In this document: positions 1-9,811 of the stretch, one piece after another | Position numbering within the stretch: the first letter of the stretch is position 1 | How the letters are laid out: each line of letters starts with the position of its first letter | Source of the DNA: Chryseobacterium oranimense | GTDB lineage: Bacteria; Bacteroidota; Bacteroidia; Flavobacteriales; Weeksellaceae | DNA length: 64,000 bases | Direction: 5' to 3' | Assembly (NCBI RefSeq): GCF_025244725.1 | Contig: NZ_CP104203.1 | Span: forward strand, 4,030,001 to 4,094,000 | The notes under the pieces: model-generated | Seen by the model: the letters and a program-made list of their open reading frames with translations, nothing else | The model's database searches: none | What the model was told of the DNA's origin: nothing | Translations under genes and position numbers: made by a program

Positions 1-3000
1 CATTGCCTTAATTGGAGCATTCACTACTACTTCACCCACATCAATAGGATTTGTTGATGTTCCTATCGGTTGTGGTTCTCTGTCACCGTTTACAGGATCT
101 CCATACAAGCCTGAAGGGTCTGCAAACAATATAGGATTATTATAAGCATACCCATACGGATCAAGAGTTGATGCACTTAAAGGATCATGCTGTCCAAATA
201 TTCCCAGATCTGCCATGAAGAAACGGGCATTCATATCATAAAACCCTGTTTCCTGTAATTCATTTCCTACGAACTTATAAGACTTATAGCTTCCCTGGGC
301 AAAAAATGCATTACCCGTCTTCATATGATTCATCCCGAAAGGATAATAATCATTGGCATCCACTATTTCAAGAGCGCCTGCGCTGTTTCTGGCGAAACTT
401 ACCCTCACGTTCCCCATGAGGTCATTGTACTGGTAAATATACTGATCTTTCTGATAATCATAAAATCCTTCCGCAGTAAGAAAAAATTGCAGGTCAGGAG
501 TCTTAGCCGCTACAGAAATGGCCACATCATCCACCGAAAATGCCTCCGGCTGCATTGCCCTTCCCGAAAAGGAAAAATCTTCCGAGCTGCCCCCGCCTGT
601 GCCAATGTTCTCGGTAAGTAAATATTGAAACCCATCCAGGTAATCCGTAGTTTTCTTCGTCGTGGTGGAGCCGTTGAACCCTGTAATGATCGTTGTATTT
701 TCTTTTCTCAGCTTTGTACCGTCTGCTCCATATTTTGTGTTAATGGTAATATATTCACTCCCGTTCCTGTTGATTTCCATTGAGCTGGGAAGGTTCAGGT
801 AGTTGTACCTGATCGGGAAAATCCCTTTATCGGGCATACTGAGCATATTCCCGTTGGCATCATAGCCAATGGCTGCGCCTCCACCTTCGTACCCTGTCGG
901 GTTATAGGCATAATCGTTTACTTTGTTTAGGTTACTGCCTGTGTAGATGTATTCCAGGTTATCGATCAGCGTTGCGGTATTGCTCCCGGAGCCTATGACA
1001 GAAGTCCTGTACAGCTTTTTAATATTTCCGCTGATGTCATAGTCCATAGACTCCGTATTTTCTTTGCTGTACGGATTATTAGGGTTCTGGTAAAAACCTG
1101 CGGAAAGCCTGTTCATCGGGTCGTAAGCATAACCGTATCTCTTCGGGGTTAAGGAAGGGTTTACCCCTACGGTTTCTACAGCCCTCCAGTCTATTTCGGC
1201 AATATTTCCGTTGTATTTTGCCTTTACAGTCTTTCCGGGGAACTGTGCAGGATCAGGATTATCGATTCCGTCTTTCTGGTTGTATTTTACTTTATAGGAA
1301 AACAGCTTTCCTCCCAGATCCGGCAGAGCCATCTGGTTTTTGTTGATGTCTGTCAGCCACCCACGGATATTGTAAGCGTAATCAATACTTTGAAGGCTGT
1401 TTCCTACTTTTTTGTTGGTCAGCTGTGAAAGCTCATTGTAGGTGTTTTCAGCCAGAAGCTCTTCAGGCCTGCTGTCTACCTGATGCCAGTGTTTTACCAG
1501 CCTGTTTTGCGGGTCGTAATCAAAACGTTCTCTGACCGTAACTCCGGTTTCATTGTCCTTTCTCTTGTGGTAAGTGATAGTTTGCTTAGGAACTCCTGTA
1601 AAATCAAGCTCTGTTTCTGTTTTGGTCAATCCTCCCAAATGGTTGATGGAATGGGAACCAATGGACCTGCCTTTTGTATCATACCAAAAATAATCTTTGG
1701 TCCAGTTTGTATCTTCAATGTTTCTTATATAGGTTGCTGTAGGAAGACCTTTACTACTTCTGCTGGTGGTCACCCCGTTCACAGTCATGGAAACCGGAAC
1801 TGAAGTAAGTGTAGCCTGTCCTAAAATAGCACCAGGCCTTGAAACTGGACTCGATCCTGAAGGTACAGGAGGATAAGTATCGTAATAATTAACGGAAAGA
1901 ATGGTCATGCTTCCTGTAGGAAAGGCAAGCTTGGTGTAATAAATATTTTCCCCGTTCTGCACGAAAGGATTTAAATCATCCCTTTTTTCATTATTCTGGG
2001 CATTTGAGGCCATGCTGTTTAAGGCATATTGCATGACCTGTCTTGTAGCCGTATTGGCAAAGAATCCTGAGTATGCCACTCTTCCAAACTTGTCGTATTT
2101 AGTAAATATCCAGCCTTTTGCATTAAAATTATTGGTAGTGGTTCTCAGATTGGCATCCTGCATCAGCACCAACCTGTCCTGCTGGTCGTATACCATATAT
2201 TCCCAACCTTTTCCCGGGAATTTCTTTTCTACCAGTCTGTCCTGGTTGTCATAGCGGTACTGGTAGCAAAAATTATCCAGTGTTGAGGTAGAAATGGTAT
2301 TATTCTCCGCTTCAATAGCTTTTACCGCAGCAGGAAGAAGGACAAATACTTGTTGCCCGTACTCATTATACACATAATAGGTATCTATATTCTGGGTTCC
2401 GTCATTCTTTCTTACCAAAACTGTCTGCCCTTTGCCGTTGGTATATTTAACGGCAGTATTTCCGTCTTCATCGGTTATGGAATTCTTATATAAGGTTCCG
2501 GCTTTATAAAAACCTCCTGAGACGTATGCTGTATTTTCAGCAGAAATACTTAAAGCAGGTGTACCCACTGCAATATTGGATACGGTAGTCCAGGTTGTGT
2601 TAGCTACAAATTTCTTTACCTCGGAATCATTATTGGACTGATAGGTATATTTAATGGTTTTTCCACTTCCCATCTTCCAGGGCTCACCCGGAGCGGCCTG
2701 CTCTTCAAGCCTGTTTAAGGGGGAGTTTTCGAGTTTCTTTTCTCCATAATAATTGGAAGCATTGCCATATATGGATGCCGCTCCTGTCATATCAGGGGAA
2801 GTGAAGATGCCCCCGCTGTTTGTATTCTGCTGAGGTAGTGGAAGCATGTCTTTGACCTGTCTTCCAAAGGCATCATATTCTACAGGAGTAACCAAATCCT
2901 TTCCTGAAGGAGTTGCCTTTATGGATATATTTTGTTTAGGTCTTCCAAGACCATCGAAATAACTTACTTCCTGGGTTTGTTTTGCACTGCTGCTGGACGT

Positions 3001-3120
3001 GGTGACAGGCTCCAGATAGGTCCTGCTGTAGATATAGTTTTCTGTCTGTGTCAGGTTCTGCGCAGTTAAGGGCAGGGCTGTACACAAGCAGGCTATAATA
3101 AATAACCAATATTTTTTCAT
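1..3120 (-). CDS. DUF6443/RHS-repeat protein, C-terminus outside window (putative polymorphic toxin)
   Basis: Only the first 1040 residues are in the window; the reading frame is still open at base 1. Residues 1-21 are a signal peptide ending LTAQ. A DUF6443-type N-terminus follows (SYFDGLGRPKQ at about 53-63, then YDAFGRQ), then a long YD/RHS-repeat body. The RHS-core signature lies near residues 960-1003 (ARFFMADLGIFGQHDPLS, then DPYGYAYNNP and DPSG). In RHS proteins the repeats form a hollow beta-shell and the core is followed by a variable, often toxic, tip. Here that tip starts with LYGDPVNGD and only about 40 residues of it are visible, so the effector activity and any immunity gene cannot be read. 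The start lies 11 nt after the stop of the preceding RHS-like gene, so it is the third gene of an operon. I see no T9SS sorting domain in the visible part. Confidence 0.88.
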   Translation of the reverse strand, partial: MKKYWLFIIACLCTALPLTAQNLTQTENYIYSRTYLEPVTTSSSSAKQTQEVSYFDGLGRPKQNISIKATPSGKDLVTPVEYDAFGRQVKDMLPLPQQNTNSGGIFTSPDMTGAASIYGNASNYYGEKKLENSPLNRLEEQAAPGEPWKMGSGKTIKYTYQSNNDSEVKKFVANTTWTTVSNIAVGTPALSISAENTAYVSGGFYKAGTLYKNSITDEDGNTAVKYTNGKGQTVLVRKNDGTQNIDTYYVYNEYGQQVFVLLPAAVKAIEAENNTISTSTLDNFCYQYRYDNQDRLVEKKFPGKGWEYMVYDQQDRLVLMQDANLRTTTNNFNAKGWIFTKYDKFGRVAYSGFFANTATRQVMQYALNSMASNAQNNEKRDDLNPFVQNGENIYYTKLAFPTGSMTILSVNYYDTYPPVPSGSSPVSRPGAILGQATLTSVPVSMTVNGVTTSRSSKGLPTATYIRNIEDTNWTKDYFWYDTKGRSIGSHSINHLGGLTKTETELDFTGVPKQTITYHKRKDNETGVTVRERFDYDPQNRLVKHWHQVDSRPEELLAENTYNELSQLTNKKVGNSLQSIDYAYNIRGWLTDINKNQMALPDLGGKLFSYKVKYNQKDGIDNPDPAQFPGKTVKAKYNGNIAEIDWRAVETVGVNPSLTPKRYGYAYDPMNRLSAGFYQNPNNPYSKENTESMDYDISGNIKKLYRTSVIGSGSNTATLIDNLEYIYTGSNLNKVNDYAYNPTGYEGGGAAIGYDANGNMLSMPDKGIFPIRYNYLNLPSSMEINRNGSEYITINTKYGADGTKLRKENTTIITGFNGSTTTKKTTDYLDGFQYLLTENIGTGGGSSEDFSFSGRAMQPEAFSVDDVAISVAAKTPDLQFFLTAEGFYDYQKDQYIYQYNDLMGNVRVSFARNSAGALEIVDANDYYPFGMNHMKTGNAFFAQGSYKSYKFVGNELQETGFYDMNARFFMADLGIFGQHDPLSASTLDPYGYAYNNPILFADPSGLYGDPVNGDREPQPIGTSTNPIDVGEVVVNAPIKAM

Positions 3121-3131
3121 GATAGGTGTTT

Positions 3132-6100
3132 TTAGTGTTTGTAATTGTAATTCATTTCTTTCAGGATATTCCCATTGGCATCCACTACGGATTGCAATCT
3201 TCCGGCAGCATCATATTTATAGAATTCCCTTAATCCCGTTGATGGTGTTACTGTAGTTACTCCAATGAATGGGTCATAGGTGTAGGTGGTAATACTGTAA
3301 TCTTTAAGGGTATCCTGGTTCCTGAATGTATCCAGAGCGGTTATCAGTTCTTTCTCTGTTGCGACATCTACATCTGCATTGGATCTGGCAATAATATCAG
3401 CGGCAAGGCTCATGACCTGCTGATAGTTTGCCCCTTCAACTTTTGCAACAGGAAGGGTGTTGTTGTAACCCCAGATGATCGCGGTAGGAACATTACCTTT
3501 GGTAGTATACTGCAATATATTTCCCTGCGTATCATACTGGTTGTAATCAATGGTATTCTTCGCAGAGGCGGTATTATCCTTATCGAATTTTTGTACAGAT
3601 AGCGGCAATACAAGATTTCCTGTTTGGGAAGTAGGCAAAGATGAAGGATATATAGTTGCTGTTTTTGCTACCGTTTTAGTAATTCCATTATTGATCTCTG
3701 TTATGGTTGTTTCCAAGGGAATTCCAATCATGTTCCTGTCAATCATTAACTGATTCCCTTTTTCATGGGCATACCCAAAATTAGTGGTTAAGACGGTATT
3801 ATCAGGATAAGTTGTCTTTTCTTGTGTTACCTGGTAATGAAGAGGATTATTGTAGAAATAATTCTTGGTGGTTGTCATTTTTTTATACGAAGAATCATCA
3901 ACTACACCTATTTCTACATTGTCAAAGTACACGGTTTCAATCTTGTTGTTTAAAAGAGTAGAATAAGACTTTCTAGGATAATAAGCTAAAAACAGGTTAT
4001 GCATTACATTATTGGGGTCCAATCCCGCAGCAAAAGAAAAAGGTAAGTAAGTTTCTTTTCCTACCAGATTAAAAAGATCTTTGGATGGCAGCAAGTCATA
4101 ATGTAATACTGCTTTTTTCTCTAGAAACAATTGGCCATTTTCTCTTTTAAATATCTTATCTTCCAATAATTTACCATTATAACCATCAAAGGGCAGGTTT
4201 CTTCTAAAATTATTTGCCAAATCACTGGTTAATATTGATACATCGTTTCCATAAAAATCATTATTGGCAGAAGCTGTATGCAAGATGACAAGCTCATCAA
4301 AATTATTATTCGCAAACGTTTTTTCTTCACCTCCTTTCTCAAAATTATCACCTCCATAACTTATTGTTACTGCCGGATATGAAGGGGACTTAAAACTTTC
4401 CCCACCAAAATACTCATTTACTGTTTCAGAAGACAGAATTGTTTGCATTAAAGATGCGTGGTCAAGAGTTATTCCGCCAGGTTCTCCATTGGGATAAACT
4501 TCTCTGCATGCAGCAAAATCATACCTGCTTTTTAAATACATGCCCGGAGAATAAAAACTATTTGGGAGCAATTCTAAATTATTAATATTATTATAGGATG
4601 AATAATAAAGTCTTTTTATATTAATGTTATTATTTTCATCATAATCATAGGTTTTTTTCAGTCGCAGCCCTGCTTCATTTATTGAAGTATACCCATTGTA
4701 ATAATTAATATCATAGGTACCCATATATTTAATATTGGGTTTTGTCAGTGTCATAATAAGTTTATACTGTTTTTCAGGTAAAGTTTGAAAAGTATAGATA
4801 AGATCTCTGGTTGCTGGACCTACATCATCCGGTCCGCTTTTAACTAAAATCAAATCCTTATTATCTAAAACGGTATTGGTAGCAACGTCTATAATTTTAA
4901 AATTAATAGTCCCCATATTATTAGGGATAGGAGACGGGGTTTCCTGAAAAGCATAAAGAGTAATGTTTAAAATATTATCTAACACGTCTCTTCCGCTAAT
5001 CATTGTAGAATGCTCAGCAATCAGAGAATTGGGAGGGTTTGAGTGGACTTCTCCTGTAGATCCTGCTGCCGTTTTCACTTTCTTTGGCATAGCTTCGTAT
5101 TCAAAAAGAGTTTTTCCTTTTGTAGGATATGTAATTGATTTTAAAGTCCCTTTTACAGCTTCATTGAAAACAGATCTTCTGTCTGCTAAATTTAAACCTG
5201 TTAAATTATTATATAATGGTGTATCTGCCAGTAGATTTAAATCTGGCACCAAAGTATTATTAGATACTTTTCCATTATAATAGCCAAATACATCAACACT
5301 AAAACTATTTCTATCGGGTATTTCCAATGGGCTTTCATAATCGAACGAATGCTCATTGTCAAAAATCTTTACCCCATTTTTATAGTAATATTTTTTCATT
5401 TTGGTTAGAAAAAATCTTTGGAGAGTATTTGATGATGAATACTTATCAAGATATTCAAATTCTATATTTTGATGTAATACATTTTTATTCAGAACATCAA
5501 TAGATGTAACCCTTTCATAAAGAGTACTGGCATTATTGGGAGCATCGTAATTAATAAAAATACTCATTTCATCTCCTATTATTTTTGACAGAACTCTTGC
5601 CTGTTCTATTCTTAAGATATTACTATTAAACAGGTATTCACTTTGTCCTAATGACCGTAATGGGTACTGGCAGTATGTCATATTAACTCCATTCACCACT
5701 TTTTCCTCGTACTTGGATGTAGCGAAGGCTTTACTTCCAACATTGTTATATTGGAAATTAATTTCCTGACCTGTAACGCTTTTCATTTTAGTTAAATAAA
5801 AACTTGTGATTCCGTTATATTGTGAAGCTTCTCTGATTTTTGTTATTTCTGTAGCAGCATCCCCTCCAAAATAATATTTAATCCCATCATTAGAAGTTAG
5901 AACAAATTCATGGGTAATTGCAAAATTGCCAACTGTTTCTATTTTAAATTGATGATTATCCTGAAGCATGACAGGCATTAAATTTTTATCTAAATAAAAA
6001 CTACCTGTTAGCCCGTTGACTGAAATATTGAAAACATCTACTTCATTATCGATGTTTTCATCTTTAACATATGAATTAATTTGAGAAGCCTCAGCCGAGC

Positions 6101-6512
6101 CATTTTGTGCATAGGGCATATTAGCCATCTCCATAACGCTATTGAAAAATAACCTTTTCGACGGGTTCTGCATTTCATCTGGTAAATCAAAAATAGTTCT
6201 TGTAATAACCCCACCCATATCCAAAATCCAACTGGCACCAACATTAGAAGAAATATCATTAACCTTTACTCCTAATTTTGAATATTTTAATTCTACAGAA
6301 TTAAATAGGTCCTTTTGTTTAATTTGAGTAACAGGAAGGTTAATCTGCGCCATACCTTTAAATTCATTAAGCGGCTGGTTTCCATACTGGATTATACTAT
6401 ATGCCTGCGGCGAAGGGGGGACAATATTTGTCACCTGGTTCATACTTTCTGATTGACCATAATACCAATTGCCCAGCAGGGTATATATCAATAAAAAATA
6501 AGTTTTTCTCAT
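3132..6512 (-). CDS. RHS/YD-repeat shell-like exported protein
   Basis: 1126-residue exported protein with a signal peptide over residues 1-20 (ending YYGQ). The N-terminal part carries a pattern common at the start of Bacteroidota RHS and SpvB-like proteins (NLPVTQIKQKDL near 56, VELKYSKLGVKV, then a glycine-rich GASWILDMGG). The body is beta-rich and repetitive, with only one clear YD repeat at the very end (YKYDAAGRLQSVVDANGN near 1100). It stops right after that repeat with no RHS-core and no variable tip, so alone it looks like a shell or scaffold without a toxin. It lies 11 nt downstream of the T9SS-sorted gene and 11 nt upstream of the RHS-core gene. I infer that the two RHS proteins work together, perhaps as halves of one large shell. 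The family assignment is fairly secure; the role is inferred. Confidence 0.85.
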   Translation of the reverse strand: MRKTYFLLIYTLLGNWYYGQSESMNQVTNIVPPSPQAYSIIQYGNQPLNEFKGMAQINLPVTQIKQKDLFNSVELKYSKLGVKVNDISSNVGASWILDMGGVITRTIFDLPDEMQNPSKRLFFNSVMEMANMPYAQNGSAEASQINSYVKDENIDNEVDVFNISVNGLTGSFYLDKNLMPVMLQDNHQFKIETVGNFAITHEFVLTSNDGIKYYFGGDAATEITKIREASQYNGITSFYLTKMKSVTGQEINFQYNNVGSKAFATSKYEEKVVNGVNMTYCQYPLRSLGQSEYLFNSNILRIEQARVLSKIIGDEMSIFINYDAPNNASTLYERVTSIDVLNKNVLHQNIEFEYLDKYSSSNTLQRFFLTKMKKYYYKNGVKIFDNEHSFDYESPLEIPDRNSFSVDVFGYYNGKVSNNTLVPDLNLLADTPLYNNLTGLNLADRRSVFNEAVKGTLKSITYPTKGKTLFEYEAMPKKVKTAAGSTGEVHSNPPNSLIAEHSTMISGRDVLDNILNITLYAFQETPSPIPNNMGTINFKIIDVATNTVLDNKDLILVKSGPDDVGPATRDLIYTFQTLPEKQYKLIMTLTKPNIKYMGTYDINYYNGYTSINEAGLRLKKTYDYDENNNINIKRLYYSSYNNINNLELLPNSFYSPGMYLKSRYDFAACREVYPNGEPGGITLDHASLMQTILSSETVNEYFGGESFKSPSYPAVTISYGGDNFEKGGEEKTFANNNFDELVILHTASANNDFYGNDVSILTSDLANNFRRNLPFDGYNGKLLEDKIFKRENGQLFLEKKAVLHYDLLPSKDLFNLVGKETYLPFSFAAGLDPNNVMHNLFLAYYPRKSYSTLLNNKIETVYFDNVEIGVVDDSSYKKMTTTKNYFYNNPLHYQVTQEKTTYPDNTVLTTNFGYAHEKGNQLMIDRNMIGIPLETTITEINNGITKTVAKTATIYPSSLPTSQTGNLVLPLSVQKFDKDNTASAKNTIDYNQYDTQGNILQYTTKGNVPTAIIWGYNNTLPVAKVEGANYQQVMSLAADIIARSNADVDVATEKELITALDTFRNQDTLKDYSITTYTYDPFIGVTTVTPSTGLREFYKYDAAGRLQSVVDANGNILKEMNYNYKH

Positions 6513-6523
6513 ATCTGTGTTTA

Positions 6524-8077
6524 TTATTTCTTTATTAGTTTAGCACTTGCTGTTTTATTACTATCCGTTTTTATCGTCACCAGATAAGCCCCTTGAATTA
6601 GATTCTGAGTGTTTATCTTAGTCACCTTATTCTTTGTCTTCAAACTCTGAAGCTGCCTTCCTCCCATATCATACAGCATAATATCAGCTTCCTTAAAATC
6701 AAAGCCTATTTCCACATAAGCATAATCTGAAACAGGATTCGGGTAAATCTTGATGTCTTGCTTTTCAATCAACTGGTCAAGTTGTTTATCACCCAGCTTT
6801 ACAATTTTCCAGTTCTCTTTTCCTAATTCTTCTGCACTGGTTCCAGCTAAAATAATGGATCCGTCTCTGTTCAGTTTTATATCAGATAGTCTCTCTTCTC
6901 TCTTTCTGGATTCTCCTTTTACATGCTTTCTCCACTTTTCATTTCCATCCTGATCCAGATAAAGCATCCAGAAGGTTTCATCATCGGTCTGTATTTTTCC
7001 TTCTGCCTGGGTATAGCCACCCAAAAGAATCCCTTTGGAAGATTTATCATCCGCTGAATGAAGTACGCTGGTTCCCATCAGAATATCCCTGTTTCCAAAA
7101 TTGTACGATTTCTGCCAAAGATCTTCTCCTCTTTCATTTAAAGAAATCAGCCACAGATCCGTTCCTTCTTCTATTCCTACGGTTTTGTTTCCAGATCTTT
7201 CGGATCTGGATTCTCCGCCAATTAAATATCCTGAAGTGGTTAAGGCTAATGTTCTTAGATGATCATCTCCCTTACCTCCAAAGTCCTTTTCCCATTCTAC
7301 TTTTCCTTCTTTGTTAAGCCTGACAATCCAGTAATCTCCTTCGCCATAGTTTTCAGTTTTTTTAGAACCTCCTGCAGTGCTTCTTGAGTAGATCCCTAGC
7401 AAAGCACCACCGTCTTTAGTAGGAATCATTTTTTCAACTTCATCTAATCCTTTTCCTCCTAAAATTAACTGGGAGATTTCTTTTCCATCCTTATCAAGTT
7501 TTACAATTAAAACATCTTTTGAACCATATCCTTTGGATGAATTCTGAATATTTCCGACTACGAAAAATCCCAAATCAGTGGTCTGGATAACCGATCTGGC
7601 TTCTTCATCGGAAGAAGTCCCTAACGTTTTCTGCCATAATTCATCCCCGAATTCATTTAATCTGATCAACCATATGTCTGCTCCTCCTTTGGAATCTTCT
7701 TTTTTATCTAAACCTTTTCCAGAATAAGTAGTTCCGGAAATTAAAAATCCACCATCCTGGGTAGCAACTGAAGCTGAAAGATAATCATGGTTTTGACCTG
7801 AGAAATATTTTTCCCAGACTTCTTCTCCCTGTTGGTTTAATTTGACAAGGTGAAAATCGTAGCCGTTGTTTTGCTTTTGATTTGAAGTCCCTGAGCCTGT
7901 CAACGGGCTGGATTGGATTGAACTTCCTGAAATGAGGTACTGTCCATCAATAGTTGTGGTTACCTGGTTTAAGAAATCCTGAGTCCTGGATTTGATGTCT
8001 TTTTGCCAGACAACCTCCTGAGCCGACAGACCCAAGATTGTGCACATCGTAAATGCACTCATGTAGAGTTTTTTCAT
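6524..8077 (-). CDS. T9SS type A sorting domain protein with repeated propeller-like units
   Basis: 517-residue exported protein, signal peptide at 1-19 (ending GLSAQ). Residues 20-430 hold six or more imperfect repeats of about 55-70 residues with the pattern GG-hydrophobic-G...D-W-hydrophobic-L-D/N-G-E-W-K, for example ADIWLIRLNEFGDELWQKT and DYWIVRLNKEGKVEWEKDFG; this suggests a beta-propeller. The last 75 residues are a type A sorting domain (IKIYPNPVSDYAYVEI, then LYDMGGRQLQSL, ending AKLIKK), the signal for T9SS export and cell-surface attachment or release. It is the first gene of the operon with the two RHS-type genes. Because those lack a visible sorting domain, it may be their carrier or surface partner, which is inference only. 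Confidence 0.9.
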   Translation of the reverse strand: MKKLYMSAFTMCTILGLSAQEVVWQKDIKSRTQDFLNQVTTTIDGQYLISGSSIQSSPLTGSGTSNQKQNNGYDFHLVKLNQQGEEVWEKYFSGQNHDYLSASVATQDGGFLISGTTYSGKGLDKKEDSKGGADIWLIRLNEFGDELWQKTLGTSSDEEARSVIQTTDLGFFVVGNIQNSSKGYGSKDVLIVKLDKDGKEISQLILGGKGLDEVEKMIPTKDGGALLGIYSRSTAGGSKKTENYGEGDYWIVRLNKEGKVEWEKDFGGKGDDHLRTLALTTSGYLIGGESRSERSGNKTVGIEEGTDLWLISLNERGEDLWQKSYNFGNRDILMGTSVLHSADDKSSKGILLGGYTQAEGKIQTDDETFWMLYLDQDGNEKWRKHVKGESRKREERLSDIKLNRDGSIILAGTSAEELGKENWKIVKLGDKQLDQLIEKQDIKIYPNPVSDYAYVEIGFDFKEADIMLYDMGGRQLQSLKTKNKVTKINTQNLIQGAYLVTIKTDSNKTASAKLIKK

Positions 8078-8433
8078 ATTTGTTTATTTTATGCGCAAAT
8101 TTAAAATTATATTTTAATCTCAATATGGGGAAAACCGTATATTTTAATTAGTGATTTTACGGTATGTTATTTAACCGGATAAATAATATCTCATCATAAG
8201 TGTGGTTTAAATGTTATTATTCTATTTTTCTTAGTGTAAAGATGTAATCATGAGACGACAAAGTGTGTCGTATTATATAAATGCATATTAATTTAATTTG
8301 CAATGACAAAAATAAAAATGAGTCCCAAATAATTATTGTGGATTACCATAAGTAATATTATTTTCTACAAATATATAAATTGTAGTAATATAAGGTTACA
8401 AAAATGTAGTACTTTATATTTCACTTTGTATAA
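8078..8433. other. AT-rich intergenic region between divergent genes
   Basis: It holds the promoter of the minus-strand T9SS/RHS operon next to 8077. The rest is very AT-rich and shows no convincing reading frame or hairpin. The XRE gene promoter must lie towards its right end, but no clean TAnnTTTG box is visible there. Confidence 0.6.
8096..8124 (-). promoter_or_regulatory. Bacteroidota promoter for the T9SS/RHS operon
   Basis: On the minus strand a TAAATTTG -7 box (8096-8103) is preceded, after a 17-nt spacer, by TTG (8121-8123). This matches the Bacteroidota -33/-7 pattern and lies about 20 nt before the start codon at 8077. The -33 box is only a three-base match. Confidence 0.5.
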
Positions 8434-8688
8434 GTGAAAATAATAGACGAAAATAAAATTACTGAATTAAAAGCCAGAATTCCTGTTGATGTCGGCAATC
8501 AGATTAGAAAGTTCCGTGAAAAAAAGAAACTTTCTCAGACTGAACTAGCTGAACTGATAGGGAAGGACAGACAATATCTCTATAAAATAGAAAAAGGGAA
8601 GGTAACTTCAAATGTTTTCACAATTGCTCTTATAGCTTCTGCCCTAGACATTTCATTGGCTGATTTGGTGGAAGAAATAAAACTTTAG
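8434..8688 (+). CDS. XRE-family HTH transcriptional regulator
   Basis: 84-residue protein consisting almost entirely of one Cro/C1-type helix-turn-helix domain. GNQIRKFREKKKLSQTELAEL is helix 1-2, then IGKDRQYLYKIEKGK is the recognition helix region, and IALIASALDISLADL closes the domain. The start is GTG at 8434; no ATG lies upstream in frame before a stop. Small XRE proteins like this act as repressors of mobile elements or as antitoxins. No toxin-like gene is adjacent (the next 400 bases are empty), so a regulatory role is more likely than a toxin-antitoxin pair. It marks the left part of the accessory island or its flank. Confidence 0.85.
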   Translation: MKIIDENKITELKARIPVDVGNQIRKFREKKKLSQTELAELIGKDRQYLYKIEKGKVTSNVFTIALIASALDISLADLVEEIKL

Positions 8689-9085
8689 GCAGGAAATGAT
8701 AAGTGATGCCTAAATTACTAAGGAAGTTTATGGTATAATCTATAAGAATATTTTTTGTCAAAGGAGCAATACTGGTTCAGGACTATTCTTTTTTGTAATC
8801 CAAAAGCATTCAATAAAATTATCTTAAATTTTCAAATAAATACAATTTCATTTTATTTATACGAGTGGGCTTGTTTGGGAAAGTATGTAAGATTTGTATT
8901 TAAATAGCATTATATATTATAATGAGTGACTGAGTAAGAGTTTAAGTATATCATATAACAGGAGGAAAATAATGTAATGCGTAGGAACTGTAAAAAAGAT
9001 CCCACCCTATACTCTTTTACAACATGTTTTGAAATTTGAAAGTCGATTTAATTTGTCCATCGGAAAATCTTTGTTGTTCTGCAAA
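8689..9085. other. Intergenic region, no gene seen
   Basis: About 400 AT-rich bases between the plus-strand XRE gene and a minus-strand gene ending at 9086. No reading frame of note, tRNA or strong hairpin was found. It is a candidate for the left boundary of the island, but no att-like repeat of the tmRNA end was seen here. Confidence 0.5.
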
Positions 9086-9811
9086 TCAATTTTTCTTTTC
9101 AATTTCTTTCCCTTCAATTGTTTTTAAGATCCCTTCAATTGTTTTAAGTTGATCCGGGTTGAGGTTTTTAACAGTTTCCTGGCTTAAAACCATCCCGTTA
9201 ATCTGGATATAATTATTTTGGTTCTGTATAAGGGTTTTATTATTAATATCATTGTTACTATTTGTTGATGAATTATTTTTAAAAGCTCCAATACATTCCA
9301 GATACAATTTAGCAGCCCTCATATCACCATTAATGGCATGCTGGAAAACTGTGGTCATTACTTTAGACTGCATGATATGAAACTGTTCCTGAAATTCTGA
9401 ATAGTAGGCACTGTTTTTATAATCCGTTAAATGCTTATGAACTGTTTGCCTGCTCAGTTCTGTTTTACTCGCTATTTCAGTTTTTGTAGGCATCCTGCCA
9501 TTTTCTTTGATATGGGAAGTAATAGCCCACATGATATTAATATGGTTCTGCTCCCACATTTGATTTTTAGTATCATCTACCATAATAGCTTCAATCTTTT
9601 TATAAAAGATGTCCCTTTCTTCACCCCGCAGTTGATTGAAATGATTTTGGATAGTTTCAGAAAAATTTTTCCTTTGCTCAGTGGTTAACTCTTTTATATC
9701 TTCATGGGTAATTTTGTCTAAAGATAGGATCGAGCTAATTATAGATTCTGATTCTGTTAACTTTTGTAAACCTTTATTATTTCGCAAGGTTTGTTTTCTT
9801 TCTATTTTCAT
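9086..9811 (-). CDS. Helix-turn-helix protein of mobile-element type
   Basis: 241 residues, no signal peptide. The middle has a clear HTH segment (RMPTKTEIASKTELSRQTV, about 106-124) followed by KHLTDYKNSAYYSEF. It then has a helical stretch ending GDMRAAKLYLECIGAF. This arrangement, an HTH followed by a statement about colony of helices with a D-x-x-A-A-K-L-Y-L motif, resembles phage terminase-small-subunit-like and phBC6A51-type HTH proteins that travel with Bacteroidota plasmids and integrative elements. The N- and C-terminal thirds are polar and low in complexity (asparagine-rich at about 185-205). The role is uncertain: DNA recognition for replication, packaging or regulation. It lies downstream of the replication-like gene on the same strand but 685 bases away. 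Confidence 0.6.
   Translation of the reverse strand: MKIERKQTLRNNKGLQKLTESESIISSILSLDKITHEDIKELTTEQRKNFSETIQNHFNQLRGEERDIFYKKIEAIMVDDTKNQMWEQNHINIMWAITSHIKENGRMPTKTEIASKTELSRQTVHKHLTDYKNSAYYSEFQEQFHIMQSKVMTTVFQHAINGDMRAAKLYLECIGAFKNNSSTNSNNDINNKTLIQNQNNYIQINGMVLSQETVKNLNPDQLKTIEGILKTIEGKEIEKKN

Noticed and set aside
8434..8688. XRE protein as antitoxin of a toxin-antitoxin pair with the RES gene
   Set aside because: The two genes are 5.5 kb apart with unrelated genes between; Xre-RES pairs are normally adjacent.
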